A DNA stretch of 64,000 bases from Streptomyces sp. NBC_00258 (GCF_036182465.1 NZ_CP108081.1:1860001-1924000); one strand, 5' to 3'. Positions 17,307 through 26,789 are shown, numbered from the stretch's first letter. Translations and numbers: made by a program. The notes: generated by a model from the letters alone, not told the origin.

Positions 17307-17456
17307 CCTCGCCACCCGGCAACAACGGGCTCGCCCCTCATCCCTCGGACACAGGTTCCTGTCGTGATGCGATGGCCTTGAGCCGGTCCTCGACGGCGAC
17401 GACATCCGCCCACTGCGGGAACATTCCTAGGCTCTGTCCGCAGTTCCGGGGCCCGG

Positions 17457-19508
17457 CTACTCCCCTTCCTGTTCCCGCGGCACGTCCCAGCGGGCGAGGT
17501 CCCTGAGCCAGACCGCCGCCGTGCTGTCCGAGGGGGCGCGCCAGTCGCCGCGAGGTGAGAGGGAGCCGCCGGCCAGGACCTTCGGCCCGTTCGGCATGGC
17601 TGAGCGCTTGAACTGCGCGAACCCGAAGAAGCGGCGGCAGAAGGTCTCCAGCCAGTGCCGGATCTCCGGCAGGTCGTACTCCGTCCGCTTGGCCTCGGGG
17701 AATCCCGGCGGCCACACACCGGCGTCCTGGTCGTGCCAGGCGTGCCAGGCGAGAAAGCCGATCTTCGACGGCCGGAAGCCGTGGCGCAGGATGTGGAAGA
17801 GGGTGAAGTCGTGCAGCGCGTACGGGCCGATCTTGGACTCGGTGGACTGCAGTTCCTCTCCCGGCACGAGCTCCGGGCTGATCTCCGTGTCGAGGATGGC
17901 GGCCAGCGTCTCGTTGGTCTCCTCCTCGAACTGGCCGCTGCTGATGACCCATCGGATCAGGTGCTGGATGAGTGTCTTCGGGACGCCGGAGTTGACGTTG
18001 TAGTGACTCATCTGGTCGCCGACGCCATAGGTGCACCAGCCGAGCGCCAACTCGGACAGGTCACCGGTGCCGAGCACGATGCCACCGCGCTGGTTGGCCA
18101 GCCGGAACAGGTAGTCGGTGCGCAGCCCTGCCTGCACGTTCTCGAAGGTCACGTCGTACACCGGCTCACCGGAGGAGAACGGGTGCTCGATCTCCTGGAG
18201 CATGAGTCGGGCCGTCGGCGTGATGTCCAGTTCGGCGGCGGTGACTCCGAGCGAACGCATCAGCTTGTGCGCGTTGCCCTTGGTGCCCTCGCTGGTCGCG
18301 AAACCGGGCAGCGTGAAGGCCAGGATGTCGCTGCGCGGGCGGCCCGCGCGGTCCATGGCCCGGGCGGCGACGATCAGCGCGTGCGTGGAGTCGAGGCCAC
18401 CCGACACTCCGATGACGACCTTCGGGCCGCCGATGGCCGCCAGTCGCTGCTGCAGACCCGTGACCTGGATGTTGTACGCCTCGTAGCAGTCCTGGGCGAG
18501 GCGGCTCGGGTCGGCCGGCACGAACGGGAACCGCTCGACCCGGCGGCGGAGTCCGAGGTCGGTCGCGGGCGGGTCCAGCCGGAACGACACGGACCTGAAG
18601 CCGCTGGTGCGTGCGGCGTGGGTGCGGCGGTTGTCGTCGAACGTGCCCATCCGCTGGCGGGCCTGGCGCAGCAGGTCGAGGTCGATGTCGGCCACCGCGT
18701 ACTGGTCGTCGAGCGGGAACCGGTCGGTCTCGGCGAGCAGTTCCCCGTTCTCGTAGATCATGGTCTGGCCGTCCCAGGACAGGTCGGTGGTCGACTCTCC
18801 CAGTCCGGCCGCCGCGTAGACGTAGGCGGCAAGGCAGCGGGCGGACGCGGCGCGGCACAGCAGTCGCCGGTCCTCGGCCCGTCCGACCGTGATGGGGCTG
18901 CCCGAGAGGTTGAGGAGGACGGTCGCTCCGGCCAGCGCCGCCTCCGCGCTCGGGGGCACCGGCACCCACATGTCCTCGCAGATCTCCGCGTGCAGCACCA
19001 GGCCGGGAACGTCCTCCGCCGCGAAGAGCAGGTCCGTGCCGAACGGCACGGCCGCGCCGCCGACCCGGATCGTCCCGCCCCGCTCGTCGTCGCCCGCGGC
19101 GATCTGCCGCCGCTCGTAGAACTCGCGGTAGTTGGGCAGGTAGGACTTGGGCGCGACGCCGAGGATCCGCCCGCGGTGCACCATCACCGCGCAGTTGTAG
19201 ATCCGGTGGCGATGGCGCAGCGGGGCGCCGACGACGAGCACCGTCAGCAGATCCGCCGAACCGGCGACCACGGTCTGGAGCGCGGCTTCGACCTCGTCGA
19301 GCAACGAGTCCTGCAGCAGCAGGTCCTCGATCGAGTAGCCGGACAGGCAGAGTTCGGGGAACACGGCGACGGCGACCCCCTCCTGCGCGCATCGGCGGCC
19401 TTGTCGCAGGACCGCCTCCGCGTTGGCGGGCGGGTCGGCGATGGCCGCATGGCCGGTGCACGCGGCGATCCGCGCGAAGCCGTGCTGGTAGATCGACCAG
19501 AGATTCAC
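17457..19508 (-). CDS. nadE: Glutamine-dependent NAD+ synthetase
   Basis: The 683-residue enzyme converts nicotinic acid adenine dinucleotide to NAD+ using glutamine. The N-terminal nitrilase-fold glutaminase has Glu in FPELCLSGYSIEDL, Lys in APKSYLPNYREFYERR and Cys in HAEICEDMWVP. The C-terminal synthetase has the ATP loop VIGVSGGLDSTHALIV and GTGDLSELALGW. This is the usual full-length actinobacterial form. The start is GTG at 19508. Downstream to 17338 there is only a 28-codon open frame without known features. Confidence 0.96.
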   Translation of the reverse strand: MNLWSIYQHGFARIAACTGHAAIADPPANAEAVLRQGRRCAQEGVAVAVFPELCLSGYSIEDLLLQDSLLDEVEAALQTVVAGSADLLTVLVVGAPLRHRHRIYNCAVMVHRGRILGVAPKSYLPNYREFYERRQIAAGDDERGGTIRVGGAAVPFGTDLLFAAEDVPGLVLHAEICEDMWVPVPPSAEAALAGATVLLNLSGSPITVGRAEDRRLLCRAASARCLAAYVYAAAGLGESTTDLSWDGQTMIYENGELLAETDRFPLDDQYAVADIDLDLLRQARQRMGTFDDNRRTHAARTSGFRSVSFRLDPPATDLGLRRRVERFPFVPADPSRLAQDCYEAYNIQVTGLQQRLAAIGGPKVVIGVSGGLDSTHALIVAARAMDRAGRPRSDILAFTLPGFATSEGTKGNAHKLMRSLGVTAAELDITPTARLMLQEIEHPFSSGEPVYDVTFENVQAGLRTDYLFRLANQRGGIVLGTGDLSELALGWCTYGVGDQMSHYNVNSGVPKTLIQHLIRWVISSGQFEEETNETLAAILDTEISPELVPGEELQSTESKIGPYALHDFTLFHILRHGFRPSKIGFLAWHAWHDQDAGVWPPGFPEAKRTEYDLPEIRHWLETFCRRFFGFAQFKRSAMPNGPKVLAGGSLSPRGDWRAPSDSTAAVWLRDLARWDVPREQEGE

Positions 19509-19604
19509 GATTTCGAAGTGCCCTTTCCAACAAGCAGTTTCACGATGGAGCGCCTCCCGGCCCCCGGCTGCCTTCCGGCACCCGACTCCATCGGCCCAGC
19601 AACA

Positions 19605-20057
19605 TCAGTCGGCGCGGACCGGCCTTTCGAAGAACGTCTCCAGCACGACCGTAGCCTGCGTCCCGCTCACACCCTCGATCGCGTAGAGCCGCCGCAGGAC
19701 GTCCTGCAACTGCTCCGTGGAGGCCGTGCGCACCTTGACGAGGACGGAGGCCGTGCCAGCGATGACGTGGGCTTCCTGGATCTCGGGGATGGCGGCGAAG
19801 GATTCGGACGCCTCCCCCATCCAGGCCGACGAGTCGACCATGACGAAGGCGAGTACACCCCGCCCGAGGGCGGCCGGGTCGACCTCCACGGTCGTGCGGC
19901 GGATGACGCCGCGTTCACGGAGCTTACGTACGCGATCATGTGCCGCGCCGGCCGACAGGCCGACCGCCCTGCCGAGCAACGCATAAGCCTGCCCGGCGTC
20001 ACGCTGCAGCTCGGCGATCAGTGCCCTGTCGACGTCGTCCACGATCCCGTTGGCCAT
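19605..20057 (-). CDS. Lrp/AsnC family transcriptional regulator
   Basis: The 150-residue protein has an N-terminal helix-turn-helix (LIAELQRDAGQAYALLGRAVGLSAGAAHDRVRKL) and a C-terminal RAM/AsnC effector domain (EIQEAHVIAGTASVLVKVRT, LYAIEGVSGTQATVVLETFFERP). Such proteins sense amino acids or related small molecules. The start is the ATG at 20057, seven bases after GGAGG. An ATG two codons upstream is too close to that site. It is divergent from the SMP-30 lactonase, which is its likely target, and it may also control nadE downstream. Confidence 0.92.
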   Translation of the reverse strand: MANGIVDDVDRALIAELQRDAGQAYALLGRAVGLSAGAAHDRVRKLRERGVIRRTTVEVDPAALGRGVLAFVMVDSSAWMGEASESFAAIPEIQEAHVIAGTASVLVKVRTASTEQLQDVLRRLYAIEGVSGTQATVVLETFFERPVRAD

Positions 20058-20139
20058 CCCCATGCCTCCACCATATCTGGTTCGGTCATATTATGATCAC
20101 AGCGAATGGTGTTCAGATCCGCACGGAGAGAGGTTGGCC

Positions 20140-21057
20140 ATGTCCGGCGAGATACTCAACAATCTGTACGAGGTCCTGGATGAGCGCTTTCGCACCGGGC
20201 GGTGCGCGAACGGCGACGCGCGGCTGGAGCGGTTGCACTCCGACTGCCGCTGGGCCGAAGGGCCGCTCTATCTGCCCGCCTGGCGGCAGCTGATCTGGAG
20301 CGACATTCCCAACGACCGCCTGCTGCGCTGGGACGAGGCCACAGGCGCGATCGGGGTCTTCAGGTCCCCGGCCGGGCACGTCAACGGCAACACGATCGAC
20401 CGCGAGGGCCGGCTGGTGAGCTGCGAGCAGGGCAACCGCCGGGTCACCCGCACCGAGCACGACGGTCGCGTCACCGTGCTCGCCGACCGCTTCGAGGGCA
20501 AGCGGTTCAACAGCCCGAACGACGCGGTCGTACGCTCCGACGGCTCCGTCTGGTTCACGGACCCGGACTTCGGGATCACCAGTGACTACGAGGGGTTCCG
20601 CGCCGAGAGCGAGCTCGGCACCTGCGACGTCTATCGCATCGACCCCGTGACCGGCGGGATCCAACGGGTCGCGGACGGTTTCGGCGGACCGAACGGACTG
20701 GTCTTCTCACCGGACGAAAGGCAGTTGTACGTCGCCGACACGAGGGCCGGACAGATCCGCGTCTTCGACGTGCACGAGGATCGCACCCTCTCGGACGGCA
20801 AGGTTTTCGCCCAGCACACCGAGGGCGGCTTCGACAACATCCGCTTCGACGACGAAGGGCGGCTGTGGGCCGCCGCGTTCGACGAGGGCGTGCACTGCTA
20901 CGACCCCGACGGCACTCTCATCGGACGACTGCTCGTGCCCGAGCCGGTCTCCAACATCGCCTTCGGCGGCCCGAAGAACAACCGGCTCTTCATCACGGCC
21001 ACGACCTCGCTCTACTCGCTCATGATGTCCGTGACGGGCCTGCCCCGGGTGCGGTGA
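20140..21057 (+). CDS. SMP-30/gluconolactonase family protein
   Basis: The 305-residue product is a six-bladed propeller lactonase. RWAEGPLYLPAWRQLIWSDI supplies the metal-binding Glu, FNSPNDAVVRSDGSVWFTDPDFGI supplies the Asn ligand, and GPNGLVFSPDERQLYVADT and FDNIRFDDEGRLWAA form later blades. It should hydrolyse a sugar lactone or a similar ester with a divalent metal. No signal peptide is present. The ATG at 20140 follows GGAGAGAGG. The divergent Lrp-type regulator lies 82 bases away. Confidence 0.92.
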   Translation: MSGEILNNLYEVLDERFRTGRCANGDARLERLHSDCRWAEGPLYLPAWRQLIWSDIPNDRLLRWDEATGAIGVFRSPAGHVNGNTIDREGRLVSCEQGNRRVTRTEHDGRVTVLADRFEGKRFNSPNDAVVRSDGSVWFTDPDFGITSDYEGFRAESELGTCDVYRIDPVTGGIQRVADGFGGPNGLVFSPDERQLYVADTRAGQIRVFDVHEDRTLSDGKVFAQHTEGGFDNIRFDDEGRLWAAAFDEGVHCYDPDGTLIGRLLVPEPVSNIAFGGPKNNRLFITATTSLYSLMMSVTGLPRVR

Positions 21058-21216
21058 GAACCGTACGACTTCCTGGCACACCCGCTCCAGGGCGTCGGCC
21101 GGGGTGTTTCGGCCGATTCTCGACGGCCCGCGAGATGCTCACTTCCGTGCATTGACCTCTTCGGCGTACTGCCCAACGGTGGATCCTCCCTACTCGGCAC
21201 AAGAAGGGAAGTTCCC

Positions 21217-22335
21217 GTGCGAAGACGGCACTTCGTCAGTGGATTGATCGGCACCACGGCAGGGTTCGGGCTGACCACGGCGGCCGGACCGTTCGCGGCC
21301 GCCCGCAGCGCCACCGGCGCGTTTCCCCCGGGCTGGCAGCCCGTACCCGTGCCGAACGGGCAGGAGGCCGCGCAGCTCCTGGACGTGGCGGCCGCGGGGC
21401 CCGGGCTCGCGTGGGCCGTGGGCGAGGAGGGCCGGAACGGATCCACGCGGGGCAGGCCCCTGGCGATGGCCTGGGACGGTACGGCGTGGACGCGGACCGG
21501 CCTGGACCATCTGGGGTTCGCCGGACAACTGCACTCCGTCGCCGGCAGCTCCCCCGACGCGGCGTGGGCCGTCGGCACCGACACCTCCGGCCGCGGACAC
21601 CTTCTCGCCTGGGACGGCGTCACCTGGCGGGAGGTGGCGTACCCGGGGCGGGAGGACACCGGGACCGAACTCACCGGCCTGACGGTCGCCCCCGACGGGC
21701 GGGCCTGGGTCTCCGGCCGCAACAGTGACGGGCAGGGGCTGCTGCACTGGAACAAGCGGGAGTGGCGCTGGTGCGCGCCGCTGCCGGGCACGGTGACCGA
21801 GGCGCCGTCAGGCGTCCATCGCACACCGGGTGGCGAGATATGGGTGTACGGAACCGGTGTCGTCGCTCGCTGGGACGGAGCGTGGACCGAACTGCCGCCG
21901 CCCACAGGGATCCGCTTCGGTGTCACCGGGCTTCTCCCCTGCGCGGACAACGACGTCTGGCTCACCGGCTGGGACTACGGAGTCGGCGGACCGCCCGGAA
22001 AGCCCCCGAGCTGCGTCCTGCGGCACTGGGACGGCACCGCTTGGAGCCACGTCACCCCACCGTTCACCGTCGGCCTGCTCAGCGGCATCACCGGCGACGA
22101 GCAGGGGCGGCCGGACCGTATCGCAGGATGGGACTTCTGGGACCAGACACGGGCGCACTATCTGCGCTGGGACGGCACGGCCTGGGCGAGCGAACGCGGA
22201 CCGCTCGCGACGACACCGGTCCTGCTCAACGCACTCGCCCGGATCCCCGGCACCGGCGAGTACTGGTCCGTCGGCACGACCTCCTCGTCCCCCAGTCCGC
22301 CCGCCCAGGCGCGCATGGAGCACTTCGGCCCCTGA
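21217..22335 (+). CDS. Secreted beta-propeller-like protein (Tat-type signal)
   Basis: The 372-residue product begins MRRRHFVSGLIGTTAGFG, an arginine-pair signal resembling a Tat peptide with Ala-rich cleavage near residue 30. The mature part is built from repeats that pair AWAVG with WDGTAWTR-type strands (SSPDAAWAVGTD, HLLAWDGVTWREV, DNDVWLTGWDYG, LRHWDGTAWSHV), as in kelch- or YCF48-like propellers. No catalytic motif is evident. The start is GTG at 21217. The binding partner is unknown. Confidence 0.75.
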   Translation: MRRRHFVSGLIGTTAGFGLTTAAGPFAAARSATGAFPPGWQPVPVPNGQEAAQLLDVAAAGPGLAWAVGEEGRNGSTRGRPLAMAWDGTAWTRTGLDHLGFAGQLHSVAGSSPDAAWAVGTDTSGRGHLLAWDGVTWREVAYPGREDTGTELTGLTVAPDGRAWVSGRNSDGQGLLHWNKREWRWCAPLPGTVTEAPSGVHRTPGGEIWVYGTGVVARWDGAWTELPPPTGIRFGVTGLLPCADNDVWLTGWDYGVGGPPGKPPSCVLRHWDGTAWSHVTPPFTVGLLSGITGDEQGRPDRIAGWDFWDQTRAHYLRWDGTAWASERGPLATTPVLLNALARIPGTGEYWSVGTTSSSPSPPAQARMEHFGP

Positions 22336-22357
22336 GGCACTCCCGTACGGCCGACGG

Positions 22358-23173
22358 TCACGGCTTGCGGGCGAGGCCTCCGTGCTCGCCGACGGGTTCG
22401 GGGGTGGCGGAGGCGGGGTCCGGACGCCAGAGGGGGACCGAGACGACCCCGGGCTCCATGAGGTCCAGGCCGTCGAAGTACGCCGTGATCTCGTCGACGG
22501 TACGCAGGTTGTACGGGACGGCGCCGCTTTCGTTGTAGGCGTCCTGGGCCTGCTCGAAGACCGGGTCGATGCCGCGTGAACCGTCGTTGATGGAGAGGTG
22601 GCTGCCGGAAGGCAGCGCGTCCATGAGGCGGGTGACGATGGAGCGCGCCTGGTCGTGGTCGGCGACGTGGCCCAGGATGTTGCTGAGGACGAGGGCGGTG
22701 GGGCGGGTGAAGTCCAGCGTCCCGGCGGCGGCCGCCAGGATCCGGTCCGGGTCCAGCACGTCGGCGTCGACGAAGGCGGTCGCCCCCTCCGGGGTGGAGT
22801 GGAGCAGATCGCGGGCGTGGGCGATGACCAGCGGGTCGTTGTCGACGTAGACGATCCTGGACTCCGGCGCGAGGCGCTGGGCGACCTCATGGGTGTTGTC
22901 AGCGGTCGGCAGACCGGTTCCGACGTCCAGGAACTGCCGGATGCCCGCCTCGGCGACCAGGTACGTGATGTTGCGGCGCAGGAAGGCGCGGCTGCTGCGG
23001 GCGATGGTCACGATGCCGGGGAAGACGGCGGTGTAGGCGTCGCCGGCCTCCTTGTCCACGGGGTAGTTGTCCTTGCCACCCAGCCAGTAGTTCCAGATCC
23101 GCGCCGAGTGCGGCACCGAAGTGTCGATCTCCTGATGCGCCGCGGGTCCGGGTGTTGTCACGTGGTCGGTCAT
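22358..23173 (-). CDS. SAM-dependent methyltransferase, DUF574 (PF04672) family
   Basis: The 271-residue protein belongs to a family greatly expanded in Streptomyces. It has the family signature SARIWNYWLGGKDNYPVDKEAGD near residue 25, the SAM motif FLDVGTGLPT with VYVDNDPLV, and TALVLSNILGHVADHD. Substrates of this family are largely unknown. The start is the ATG at 23173. The gene is monocistronic. Confidence 0.92.
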   Translation of the reverse strand: MTDHVTTPGPAAHQEIDTSVPHSARIWNYWLGGKDNYPVDKEAGDAYTAVFPGIVTIARSSRAFLRRNITYLVAEAGIRQFLDVGTGLPTADNTHEVAQRLAPESRIVYVDNDPLVIAHARDLLHSTPEGATAFVDADVLDPDRILAAAAGTLDFTRPTALVLSNILGHVADHDQARSIVTRLMDALPSGSHLSINDGSRGIDPVFEQAQDAYNESGAVPYNLRTVDEITAYFDGLDLMEPGVVSVPLWRPDPASATPEPVGEHGGLARKP

Positions 23174-23323
23174 GAGTGCAGCCCGTCTCTCGGCCGAGGC
23201 ATGGATGGTTCAACGCACAACGTACGTCCCAACTGGCCTGGTGCGTACATCAGTTCACGCATCCCACAGGTTCGAGCAGTGAGTTCTCGGAGTGGCCGGA
23301 CAGGGTGCGGAACACCCGAACCT

Positions 23324-24559
23324 CTAGGCAAGGCCTTTGAGCATGCCGTGCCAGTACAGGGCAGGCAGGCCGTAGCGCTTGAGCAGCCACATGTCCCGGC
23401 GTTCCTTGGTGGTGTCCACCAAGGGGATGCTGGGAGTTGGGCGCTGGTCGTAGTCGAACTCGGCGAGCAGCATCCTGTCGCGTGCCGTGACCAACGGGCA
23501 GGAGGTGTAACCGTCGTAGCGCCGCAGTTCAGGCCGCTCGCTCTTGGGTTGGGCCTCGGCCAGCAGGTTTGCGACCACGACGGGGGCCTGCCTGCGGACG
23601 GCGGCGCCGGTCTTGGAGGTGGGCAGGTTCGCGACGTCACCCAGGGCGAAGACATTGCGGTGGCGAGGGTGTTGGAGGGTGTACTTGTCGACCTCCACAT
23701 AGCCGTACGGACTCGCGGGGTCGGCGAGCGGGCTGCTCTTGACCCAGTCGGGGGCACTTTGCGGTGGGACGGCGTGGAGCAGATCGAAGCCGAGGGTCTC
23801 CTCGTCGCCCGTGGAGTGGTCGGTCACGGTCAGCCGGCGGGCGGCGCCATCAACAGCCGTCATCTCCGAGCTCAGCCGCACCTCGATGCCATAGCGGCCG
23901 GCGACCCGCTCCAGGGCCCGGCGCCAGACCGGTACACCGAACATGGAGTCCGCGGGCAGGACGAGGACCACTCGGATACGGTCCAGAACTCCTTGCCTGC
24001 GCCAGTGGTCGGCGGCCAGGTAGGCGATCTTCTGCGGGGCGCCGCCGCACTTGACGGGGCCGGTCGGCTGGGTGAAGACCGCGGTGCCCGAGCGCAGGCC
24101 ACGAATCAGTTCCCAGGTGTACGGGGCATGCTCGAAGGAGTAGTTGCTGGAGACGGCCCCGTGTCCGACAGCTGTGTCCAGGCCGGGGACCGCGTCCCAG
24201 TCCAGCTGGAGACCGGGTGCCATCACCAGGTGGTCGTACCCGATGGTGCGGCGCCCAGTGGTGGTGACCGTACGTGCCTCGGGGTCGACGGATGCGGCGG
24301 CCTCGCGGATCCAGCACACCCGCGTCGGCATCACGGAGGCTTCGGGGCGGCGGGTGATGTCCAGCGGGGCCTGACCGCCGCCGACGAGGGTCCACAGCGG
24401 CTGGTACCAGTGGGTGCTCTCCGGTTCGACCACCGCGACGTCGGTGACCCCGGCTCGGCGCAAGCGGGCAGCGACCGTGATCCCGGCGGTTCCGCCTCCG
24501 ACGATCAGTACCCGGTGGCGCCTCCGGGCGGAACGGCGGGTGGAGGACGTGAATGGCAT
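23324..24559 (-). CDS. Sulfide:quinone oxidoreductase-like FAD protein
   Basis: The 411-residue flavoprotein has an N-terminal FAD motif VLIVGGGTAGITVAARL and three Cys segments expected of type II SQR: TRVCWIREA, PVKCGGAPQKIAYLA and GYTSCPLVTARDRMLLAEFDYD. Such enzymes oxidise sulfide to persulfide or polysulfide at the membrane face and reduce quinone. The start is the ATG at 24559, six bases after AGGAG. A CsoR/CstR-like palindrome lies 27 bases upstream, consistent with sulfide- or persulfide-induced expression. No persulfide dioxygenase, rhodanese or CstR gene is adjacent. Confidence 0.88.
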   Translation of the reverse strand: MPFTSSTRRSARRRHRVLIVGGGTAGITVAARLRRAGVTDVAVVEPESTHWYQPLWTLVGGGQAPLDITRRPEASVMPTRVCWIREAAASVDPEARTVTTTGRRTIGYDHLVMAPGLQLDWDAVPGLDTAVGHGAVSSNYSFEHAPYTWELIRGLRSGTAVFTQPTGPVKCGGAPQKIAYLAADHWRRQGVLDRIRVVLVLPADSMFGVPVWRRALERVAGRYGIEVRLSSEMTAVDGAARRLTVTDHSTGDEETLGFDLLHAVPPQSAPDWVKSSPLADPASPYGYVEVDKYTLQHPRHRNVFALGDVANLPTSKTGAAVRRQAPVVVANLLAEAQPKSERPELRRYDGYTSCPLVTARDRMLLAEFDYDQRPTPSIPLVDTTKERRDMWLLKRYGLPALYWHGMLKGLA

Positions 24560-24585
24560 GAAGGACTCCTCACGATCTTCACGCG

Positions 24586-24601
24586 ATACCCCCGTAGGTA
24601 T
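24586..24601. promoter_or_regulatory. CsoR/CstR-like operator upstream of the sulfide:quinone reductase
   Basis: ATACCCCCGTAGGTAT is a pseudo-palindrome of the type bound by the CsoR/CstR repressor family (ATACC, GC-rich centre, GGTAT). It lies in the 173-base region shared with the divergent CGNR gene. No csoR-family gene is present in the window, so the regulator would act from elsewhere. Confidence 0.6.
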
Positions 24602-24732
24602 TTTCGAGAATAGGCGACACCGGCTGACGGCGCCAATGTCGGACCGCCAAATTGCCGGACAGGCAAGGCAGTTGACGAATTCGAGCACCCACCGTTACGA
24701 CTCCGGCGCAGGGCATGTGCTGTAATGGTTGA

Positions 24733-25257
24733 GTGCAGTTTGAGCATGACAACATGGTCGGCGTCCATCTGGCCGTGGCCCTGGTGAATCTCGAATCGAG
24801 CGGCTCGTGGATGCCCGAGGTGCTGGAGCGGACGCTGCGGGAGCATCAGATCCGGCGTCCGCGGGTGACTGCTGCCGCCGGTGAAGAGATCCGGGAGTGG
24901 TCGCGGCGGATGAGGCCCGCCTTCGAGGCGTCTTCGCAGACCGGGCTGTGCCAGACCATCAACGCGCTGCTCGCGGACGGAGCAGGAAGTGTGTACCTGA
25001 CCACGCACGACGCCTTGCGACCGCATCTGCACTTCGCTCCGGAGGGCCAGGACCTCCAGAGCCGCGTGAAGGCCGTGACTGCGGGAGGTCTGGCCATCTT
25101 CACCATGGAGGCCGAGGGGGAACGGCTGGGCGTATGCGCGCTCGACTCCTGCGGGACCGTCTTCGTGGACACCAGCCGCAACGGCCGCCGCGCCTACTGT
25201 CGCGCGCGCTGTGCCAACACTGACGCTGTCCGGCGCCATCGCATGAAACAGGGCTAG
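24733..25257 (+). CDS. CGNR zinc-finger (ABATE domain) protein, putative regulator
   Basis: The 174-residue product has an N-terminal ABATE-like stress-sensing domain (VGVHLAVALVN onwards). It ends with the CGNR zinc finger, CALDSCGTVFVDTSRNGRR followed by YCRARCANTDAVRRHR, which has four cysteines. These proteins are presumed to be DNA-binding regulators. The start is taken as GTG at 24733 (MQFEHDNM, as in relatives). It is divergent from the sulfide:quinone reductase, with which it shares a promoter region. Confidence 0.85.
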   Translation: MQFEHDNMVGVHLAVALVNLESSGSWMPEVLERTLREHQIRRPRVTAAAGEEIREWSRRMRPAFEASSQTGLCQTINALLADGAGSVYLTTHDALRPHLHFAPEGQDLQSRVKAVTAGGLAIFTMEAEGERLGVCALDSCGTVFVDTSRNGRRAYCRARCANTDAVRRHRMKQG

Positions 25258-25343
25258 CGCGCCCAGCGGGCACGGATTGCCTTCCCGACAGGAAGTGGTG
25301 CGCAGTTCGGCAGCTGCCTCTCCCCCTCCAACCGGGGTTGGCC

Positions 25344-26261
25344 CTATGCCGGGACCAGTGCCACGACGAGCGGAACGGCGGCGATTCCCAGGAGTGTCTG
25401 CGTCGCGGTGATCCCGGCCATCAGCGGTGCGTCGCCGCCCAGTTGCCTGGCCATGATGTACGACGACGATGCCGTGGGCAGGGCCTGGAAGAGTACGGCG
25501 ATGATCAGCGCGTGGGAGCCCAGGCCGACCAGTTGAGCCGCCAGGAACGTGGCGGCCGGCATGAGTGCGAACTTGGCGGACGAGGACGCGAGGATGGGTG
25601 CTGTCCACGACCGTGCGGCACCGAAGCGCAGCGCGGCACCGATGCAGAGCAGACCCAGCGGCATAGAGGCGGCACCCAGCGCCTGGATGGCCAGTGCGAT
25701 GCCCGGCGGCAGGTGCAGGTCGAGGGCCTGGAGGAGGATGCCTCCCGCGCAGGCGAGGATGAGCGGGTTGGTCACCAGCTGCCTGACAACGCCCGAGAAG
25801 CTGAGCCGCGCACTGCCGAACCGTGCGAAGACCAGCACGCACAGCACGTTGACCGTGGGCACGATCGCCGCGTTGCAGACCGCGGCGAAGGCAATGCCTT
25901 TGGTGCCGAACAGGCCGCCCGCGATCGTCACGCCGATGTAGTTGTTGAACCGGATGCTGCCCTGGAAGACCGAGGTGAAGGCGTCGTCCTTCAGTCGCAG
26001 CATGGGCTTGCACGCGATGACCAGCACGGCCACGGCCACCGTGGAGGCGATCAGAACGCCCGCCAGGGCACGTACCGGCAGATCGTCGGTGTCGGCGGTC
26101 GCCAGGCTGTACAGGAACAGTGCGGGCAGCAGGACGCGGTAGCTCAGCCGCTCGGCGTCCGACCAGAAAGTCTCGGCTGTGATCATCGTCCGCTTGAGCG
26201 CGTAGCCCAGCGCGATGAGCAGGACGACCGGAACGAGCGCCTTGATGGTCAGTGCGATCAC
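25344..26261 (-). CDS. AEC (auxin efflux carrier) family transporter
   Basis: The 305-residue protein consists of about ten hydrophobic segments (IKALVPVVLLIALGYALKR, VLIASTVAVAVLVIACKP, ALIIAVLFQALPTASSSYI). The two halves are arranged as in the bile/arsenite/riboflavin transporter superfamily. LPTASSSYIMARQLGGD is the conserved signature of the second half. Bacterial members export or exchange malate and other organic acids, and the substrate here is unknown. The start is GTG at 26261. An HxlR regulator lies 140 bases upstream on the same strand and could co-regulate it. Confidence 0.88.
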   Translation of the reverse strand: MIALTIKALVPVVLLIALGYALKRTMITAETFWSDAERLSYRVLLPALFLYSLATADTDDLPVRALAGVLIASTVAVAVLVIACKPMLRLKDDAFTSVFQGSIRFNNYIGVTIAGGLFGTKGIAFAAVCNAAIVPTVNVLCVLVFARFGSARLSFSGVVRQLVTNPLILACAGGILLQALDLHLPPGIALAIQALGAASMPLGLLCIGAALRFGAARSWTAPILASSSAKFALMPAATFLAAQLVGLGSHALIIAVLFQALPTASSSYIMARQLGGDAPLMAGITATQTLLGIAAVPLVVALVPA

Positions 26262-26401
26262 GCCGGCGCCCCGTCCGGAGTGGCGACGCCGGCAGGGAAT
26301 TCAGGGGCCTGGGTACTGGGACTCGTACGGCGCATACCGACAGGCTGATGTAACACCGCGAGGCATGACAACCATTACAGAACGCCCGCAAGTCCCCCTT
26401 G

Positions 26402-26782
26402 TCAGCCGTCGAAGCTGCGGCGGGAGGCCTCGATGTGGCCGAAGTAGCGGTGGGTCCAGTCGCACATTCCGTCCACCGTCGCCCGTAGCCCCTGGCCCGG
26501 CTCGGTGAGGGTGTACTCGACCCGCGGCGGCACGGTGGGGTGCACCTTCCGGTCGACCAGACCGTTGCGCTCCAGCATGCGCAGATTCTGCGTGAGCATC
26601 TTGTGGCTGATGCCCTCGACCTCGTCCCGCAGTTCACTGAAGCGCAGGGTGCGCTCACCGAGGGACTCGATGATCAGGAGCGCCCACTTGTTGGCGACGT
26701 CCGAGAAGATCTCCCGCGCCAAGGAGTCCGCGCGCGTCAGGTCCGCTTCGTCGGGCGAGTCGCTGAACTGCTTGGTCACCAT
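26402..26782 (-). CDS. HxlR family winged-helix regulator
   Basis: The 126-residue protein has the HxlR fold: VANKWALLIIESLGERTLRFSELRDEVEGISHKMLTQNLRMLERNGLVDRKV, then a wing at PPRVEYTLTEPGQGL. It lacks the N-terminal Cys found in redox-sensing YodB/HxlR members. It is divergent from the RidA gene (136-base gap), and the AEC carrier follows downstream, so these two are the likely targets. CCCAGTCACTG and CCCAGTAACC repeats lie in the divergent region. Confidence 0.92.
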   Translation of the reverse strand: MVTKQFSDSPDEADLTRADSLAREIFSDVANKWALLIIESLGERTLRFSELRDEVEGISHKMLTQNLRMLERNGLVDRKVHPTVPPRVEYTLTEPGQGLRATVDGMCDWTHRYFGHIEASRRSFDG

Positions 26783-26789
26783 GAGGTTC

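Noticed and set aside
17338..17424. A 28-codon minus-strand frame downstream of nadE (MFPQWADVVAVEDRL...)
   Set aside because: It has no convincing ribosome site and no recognised family. It could be a remnant, but the evidence is too thin to list it.
17655..20096. An 813-codon plus-strand open frame
   Set aside because: It is antisense to nadE, whose catalytic residues are all present, and it crosses the Lrp gene.
25338..26348. A Gln/Asp/Arg-rich plus-strand frame of 336 codons
   Set aside because: It is the antisense image of the hydrophobic AEC transporter, which explains its unusually polar composition.
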